In this document: piece by piece, positions 60,314 to 64,000 of the stretch | Position numbering within the stretch: the first letter of the stretch is position 1 | Layout: each line of letters starts with the position of its first letter | DNA from: Casuarius casuarius | Lineage: Eukaryota > Chordata > Aves > Casuariiformes > Casuariidae | NCBI GenBank assembly: GCA_003342895.1 | Contig: PTFA01000024.1 | Location: 1,506,932 to 1,570,931 of the forward strand | DNA: 64,000 bases | Direction: 5' to 3' | Translations under genes and position numbers: made by a program | Notes under the pieces: model-generated | Databases searched by the model: none | Told to the model about the DNA's origin: nothing | Seen by the model: the letters and a program-made list of their open reading frames with translations, nothing else

Positions 60314-60600
60314 GCCAAAGGGAAGGGTAGTGATGTGGAATATTCAGGTTCCTGCCTGGAGAGGGATGGAGCAGGAATTCAGCCGGGGTCTACGTTATCC
60401 CAGAGATATCGACCCCCCTCAGCCCAGCCATCTGAGGGGCAGAGGTCTGTGAGCCAATTCCACCTCCAGTCGAAGGAAAAAAGGCAACACTTTGAAGACT
60501 TTGTACTGAAAAATTTTCCTCTAACCACCTTTAAGGAAGACAGGAGATTCCAACGGCCTTTTCTTTCTTCTCTGACTCATTTTTGGCTTTGAATAACACA

Positions 60601-60641
60601 TCTCAACCTTTCTGCCTCTTTTTCTCCAGCTGTAAAATGAT
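60601..60641 (-). repeat. MIR-like SINE relic, antisense
   Basis: The words CTCAACCTTTCTGCCTC, TTTCTCCAG and CTGTAAAATGATG match the antisense MIR order 'TTAACCTCTCTGTGCCTCAGTTTCCTCATCTGTAAAATGG' with few changes. The apparent splice acceptor CTCCAG here belongs to the relic. Confidence 0.55.
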
Positions 60642-61001
60642 GCCTGCAGTGAGAATCAGGTCCACCTGTTTTAGCATATAGAGATACCCAGAATAACCAA
60701 GCCAAGCTTCAGGCTTTCATTACACAGCAGCAAGGTTAAGCACAGCCATAGCAGAAGCGGATGAGCTGCACTTATTTTACACGGAGGAAGGTGAGAGGAG
60801 AGAGGGAGTTAAGAATGCACTTCACGTATCCCACCGAGCCCTGGCTGGAAGAAGCTTCTGCTAGTACACATTAAATGTGGATGATTTTTCCCTGACTAGC
60901 ACAGCCTGCTAGGAGAACCAATCTGGAGGACCAGCAAGCCTGCCGCTACTGCTGTTTCTTGCCAAATGGACTTTTCCACTGAAGCCCTAGGAAATCTAAG
61001 A

Positions 61002-61023
61002 AAATATCTAGGAAATATCTAGG
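61002..61023. repeat. 11-bp perfect tandem duplication within an inverted repeat
   Basis: AAATATCTAGG occurs twice in tandem. The pair is framed by GCCCTAG (60984-60990) and CTAGGGC (61019-61025), which are reverse complements, so the whole could fold into a small stem-loop. Confidence 0.65.
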
Positions 61024-61123
61024 GCCATTTAGCAGAGCTGATTGACTTAACCACATTGACTGCACTGTTATATCTGATTATTCTTGGATGTTTCTCCTTA
61101 ATGGTAGACTTGAGGTGCCATTC

Positions 61124-61155
61124 AAAAGGAAAAAAGAAAAAAGAAAAAAAAGAAA
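61124..61155 (+). repeat. A-rich purine tract
   Basis: About 30 consecutive purines, made of A runs separated by single or double G. A simple slippage product. Confidence 0.8.
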
Positions 61156-61542
61156 CCTTTTGGAATGAAGTACCGGTAATAAATACACCTCCGGAACCTC
61201 CCAGAAACCCCGCAGAAGGATCTTTCAGATAATCGGACAACAGTTAACAAGTTCCTAGTGCAAACCATGAGGGCTTTCTTCCTCTCCCTCCCCCACATAT
61301 ATGGTAGATACACTGAGCTTGCTGGAAAGCAGAAATATTTAATATTTCATAGAATATATAACATCTTTTGAAGCAGGCTGTCACCTCAAAGGATAAGGGA
61401 ATTAACTGTGTTCTCGCTTTATACCAGTCTTTTATGGTCTTCCCCACAGCTCTGCTACCAGTACCAATAGTGCTACCAGTTACCGCTTTTCGTCATGCCT
61501 CCTTACCCCTTTCCTTCTGTCTCTTAAGCGATGAATATTTCA

Positions 61543-61554
61543 TTTTTTTTTTTT
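61543..61554 (+). repeat. T12 homopolymer
   Basis: Twelve T followed by ACCAG, which imitates a splice acceptor. No open exon of interest follows. Confidence 0.85.
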
Positions 61555-61740
61555 ACCAGGGGCAGAGTAGGGTTGATTTCAAAAGGAGAAAGCAAACTAA
61601 GACACAGAAAGTTTACATGAGCAGCTCAGCTTCATGTAGGATGTGACTAATGACAGCTGGTTCTTTTTAATTGTTTATGTTTTATCTTTCTCTGCACTTG
61701 CTGCACATTGCTTTTTTAATCAATCACCACCCCCCACGTC

Positions 61741-61780
61741 CATACATACATACACACACATATACATCCACACACACACG
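61741..61780 (+). repeat. CATA/CA simple repeat
   Basis: Four CATA-type units are followed by CA units with TATACATC interruptions over 40 bases. An imperfect microsatellite. Confidence 0.85.
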
Positions 61781-64000
61781 TCCTGCTTTTCAAGGGAGAG
61801 CCTGTTTTCTCAACTTGGTTGAATCATGTCTAGCATATTTGTGTTTCACCATAGTCTATGGGACAAAAATAGCAGCAGAGAACAGATGCCTTTGGATCTT
61901 CAGTAGTACTTTAAACCGCCAGCCACCTTTCTCCTGAAATATAGTAAGATCGTTTATACATCACCATTTCTGATGACAAACATATAGGTTCCGTCCCACA
62001 AAACAGTAGGATATTTCTAGCTATTCTTTAGTGGTTTCTTTTGTATTTGGAAAGCAAGAAAACTGTAGACACCTCCTGAGAGTTTTTCACTTTTCAGATT
62101 ATTGAAGCACAAAACCTAAGCTGATCCCCTGGTTTCAGAAGCCTGAAGGAACCCAAAGGCTCTTGACTTCTGTTTCAGTATCTTCCACAACGGAACCAAT
62201 AGCTACCTTATGTATCATCAGTCACAGCTAGGAGATACCGTTCACGCAAAGTTCCAGCTCCCCCAACTGAATCCACTGTTTTGTGGACCAAAAAGCAGAG
62301 TTTCTACATAAAGCTAGCAAAGCAACAGAGTTTAACAAAAAGTGTTTAGTAAGACAACTATAGCCTCCTAGTCTTACTAGATGGTGCCACTGGGCATTCA
62401 CAACCAACTTGCAATTGGCAGCCCAAGTACAGCAATGAACATCCTAACTATACTGCTGCAGCAAGGACGGTGCGGGGTAACTCCACTGCGTTCTAAGTCT
62501 AAATCCTCAATATTGAGGCAGACGTGCTCTATTACTCTGCACGTCCTGACATCCATGATGGGTGTCAGTTTTGAAGTCTGTAAAGAACTCTACACTGACA
62601 AACAGCATCTGAAGCACTCTACTGATGTTTTCTGAAGGATGCACGACCCATTAGATAGCTTTTTGCTTAGGATCAGCGCACTTTAAAAGGCTGAGAGAGA
62701 CGGATCTCTTTTGATAGACGCATTGCATGTTATGTCTGTTAGCGTCTCCTTAAACTGTTCAATCTTCCTAGTTAAGTCATCATTTTGATATTTGATGCAC
62801 TTTTACATAAAAATTCCTATGCCAAGTCACAAGATATTTTGAAGGACCTGCAAAATAAAAACTCATGGCTAGCTTAGAAACCATGTAACAGATGCCAACA
62901 CACATTCCAAAAAACTACAGCTTCCACTAAAGCCGGTTCTCCCCATAATTCCCTAATAGTTTTCAAGCACTTAGTAAGTACTTGGACATTTGTCTTTTCA
63001 TGTCCCTGTTAACTAAATGACAGCATAACAGAGTTATCAAGTAAGTTAGACCAAAAAATTAAGGTTATGAAAAGTAGTACTCACGGCTTTAAAAATTGTT
63101 ATTTGCACTTTTCATGGCACCTAAGACTCTTAACTACACCCCACTGCCAAGCACTGTAGAAACGTAAGAATGAATTACATTCTCATGTGCAAATAAATAG
63201 CACTTTTTCTATGCACATGCAATGACCTTTAACACTTGCACTCCAGCCGGATGGAGATCAATATTCAACTTCATGTCTTTTTAAAGTTTTTAGAGTCTTT
63301 GGGAAGTTCTTTAACTATTTCTCGTATCAGTACACACAGGTAAAAAAGGAACTGAAATAGCTCTGAGGTGGGCCACCTTCCACTGGTGTACCCCAACAGC
63401 CTTTGGGACCTCAGCCCCAATTTGCAGACGCGTCCATGCTCATACTGACAGCACAACCACCGCTCCACTGGGACCTGGCTGCTGTCCAGGACACAAATGG
63501 CTCTCTTATGAGGAGGATTTGCTAGGTCCTCTGACAGATGTGCAGATTCAGACTTTCCCCAGCTGGACATCCTGAGAGAAAACTAAAGCTCCGTCCTCCA
63601 CAAGGATCTTTTGTTGTTTATAGTTGAAGCCAACACGATTCCCCAGAATGCACATGTACTGGGTCAACCTACCACCCGTGTTTTTGAGAAGCTGCGCCTA
63701 AGGAAAGGGGCAAGTTAGAGGGAACAGCCCAGCTAGATTAGCCTCTGCTGGACCCAACTCCCTGCAGATCTCTCTGACACATTAAAAATGTTAAAGCTTG
63801 AAAGTTTTTAAATTTCACAAACTGTCTCTCAGTCACTTAATCATCAAAAACTTTAGAAAAACATTTTACATAAAATATGCTTGCCAGCAGCTGAGAGCCT
63901 GAAAGCCTGAAGCCCACTTTCCTCCCCCCAACAACCTCTTGTTAGGTAATTAACTAAAAATCCATTTCAGATTCCTTCCACGTAAAAGAACTTGCCTTTT

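Larger units (their letters stand above)
56970..64000. other. AT-rich non-coding stretch, no gene seen
   Basis: No supportable gene to the window end. It includes an AT-rich unique block at 57050-57660, a homeodomain-word cluster at 58385-58475, a MIR-like relic at 60601-60641, simple repeats at 60289-60313, 61124-61155 and 61741-61780, and a tiny duplication at 61002-61023. Open frames are short. Confidence 0.6.

Noticed and set aside
60601..60660. Apparent exon between CTCCAG and CAG|GTCCAC
   Set aside because: The acceptor-like word is part of a MIR relic, and the donor is poor.
1..64000. CRISPR arrays, operons, phage or bacterial genes
   Set aside because: No regularly spaced direct repeats, no ribosome-binding-site-led gene series and no long tightly packed frames exist; the composition is vertebrate.

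Overview
This window reads as vertebrate, non-protein-coding nuclear DNA, most likely from a bird or a close sauropsid relative. The evidence is a diverged CR1-type LINE 3' fragment (about 39012-39125), a handful of very decayed MIR-like SINE relics, a few short microsatellites, and no recognisable young mammalian repeats (no Alu, B1 or L1 3' ends). Short GC- and CpG-dense pockets lie in otherwise AT-leaning sequence. No bacterial, phage or organellar gene organisation is visible. Two single N bases (12225, 48790) mark draft-assembly sequence. The species and the neighbouring genes cannot be named from the sequence alone.

I find no protein-coding gene I can support. The longest open frames (about 160-210 codons) fall in GC-rich stretches, often overlap an equally long frame on the opposite strand, resemble no family I recognise, and lack convincing exon-intron structure. 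The window is therefore best read as a gene desert or the inside of a very large intron. Two short segments have splice-site architecture good enough to flag as possible exons. One is a 41-bp segment on the + strand at 4571-4611, with a strong acceptor and a strong donor. The other is a 102-bp open, in-frame segment on the - strand at 29191-29292, with a good acceptor and a weak donor.

Layout: 1-3480 is ordinary AT-leaning DNA with one MIR relic. 3489-4130 is a small orphan CpG-island-like patch containing a 14-bp palindrome. 4140-4215 is a Z-DNA-prone purine/pyrimidine alternation. 4220-17200 alternates plain sequence with CpG-dense pockets (10330-10500, 10930-11060, 13410-13620, 14640-14725, the last holding a 29-bp tandem duplication) and AT-rich stretches dense in homeodomain-, POU- and FOX-like words that could be conserved enhancers. 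17200-38450 is mostly featureless, with two CpG pockets, a G-quadruplex-prone run, several MIR relics and the - strand exon candidate. 38460-38610 is another CpG pocket, followed by the CR1 fragment, a GAAA microsatellite and a CA/TA microsatellite. 42000-47650 is GC-richer, with many chance open frames. 47650-64000 is mostly AT-rich, with several long low-GC stretches that look like non-coding conserved elements, and an A17-G13 tract preceded by a polyadenylation signal.

No novel enzymatic, defence or mobile system is visible. If there is undescribed biology here it is most likely regulatory (orphan CpG islands and clustered enhancer-like blocks) or lies in unannotated small exons or non-coding RNAs. 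Comparative alignment and transcript data, not available here, would decide this.
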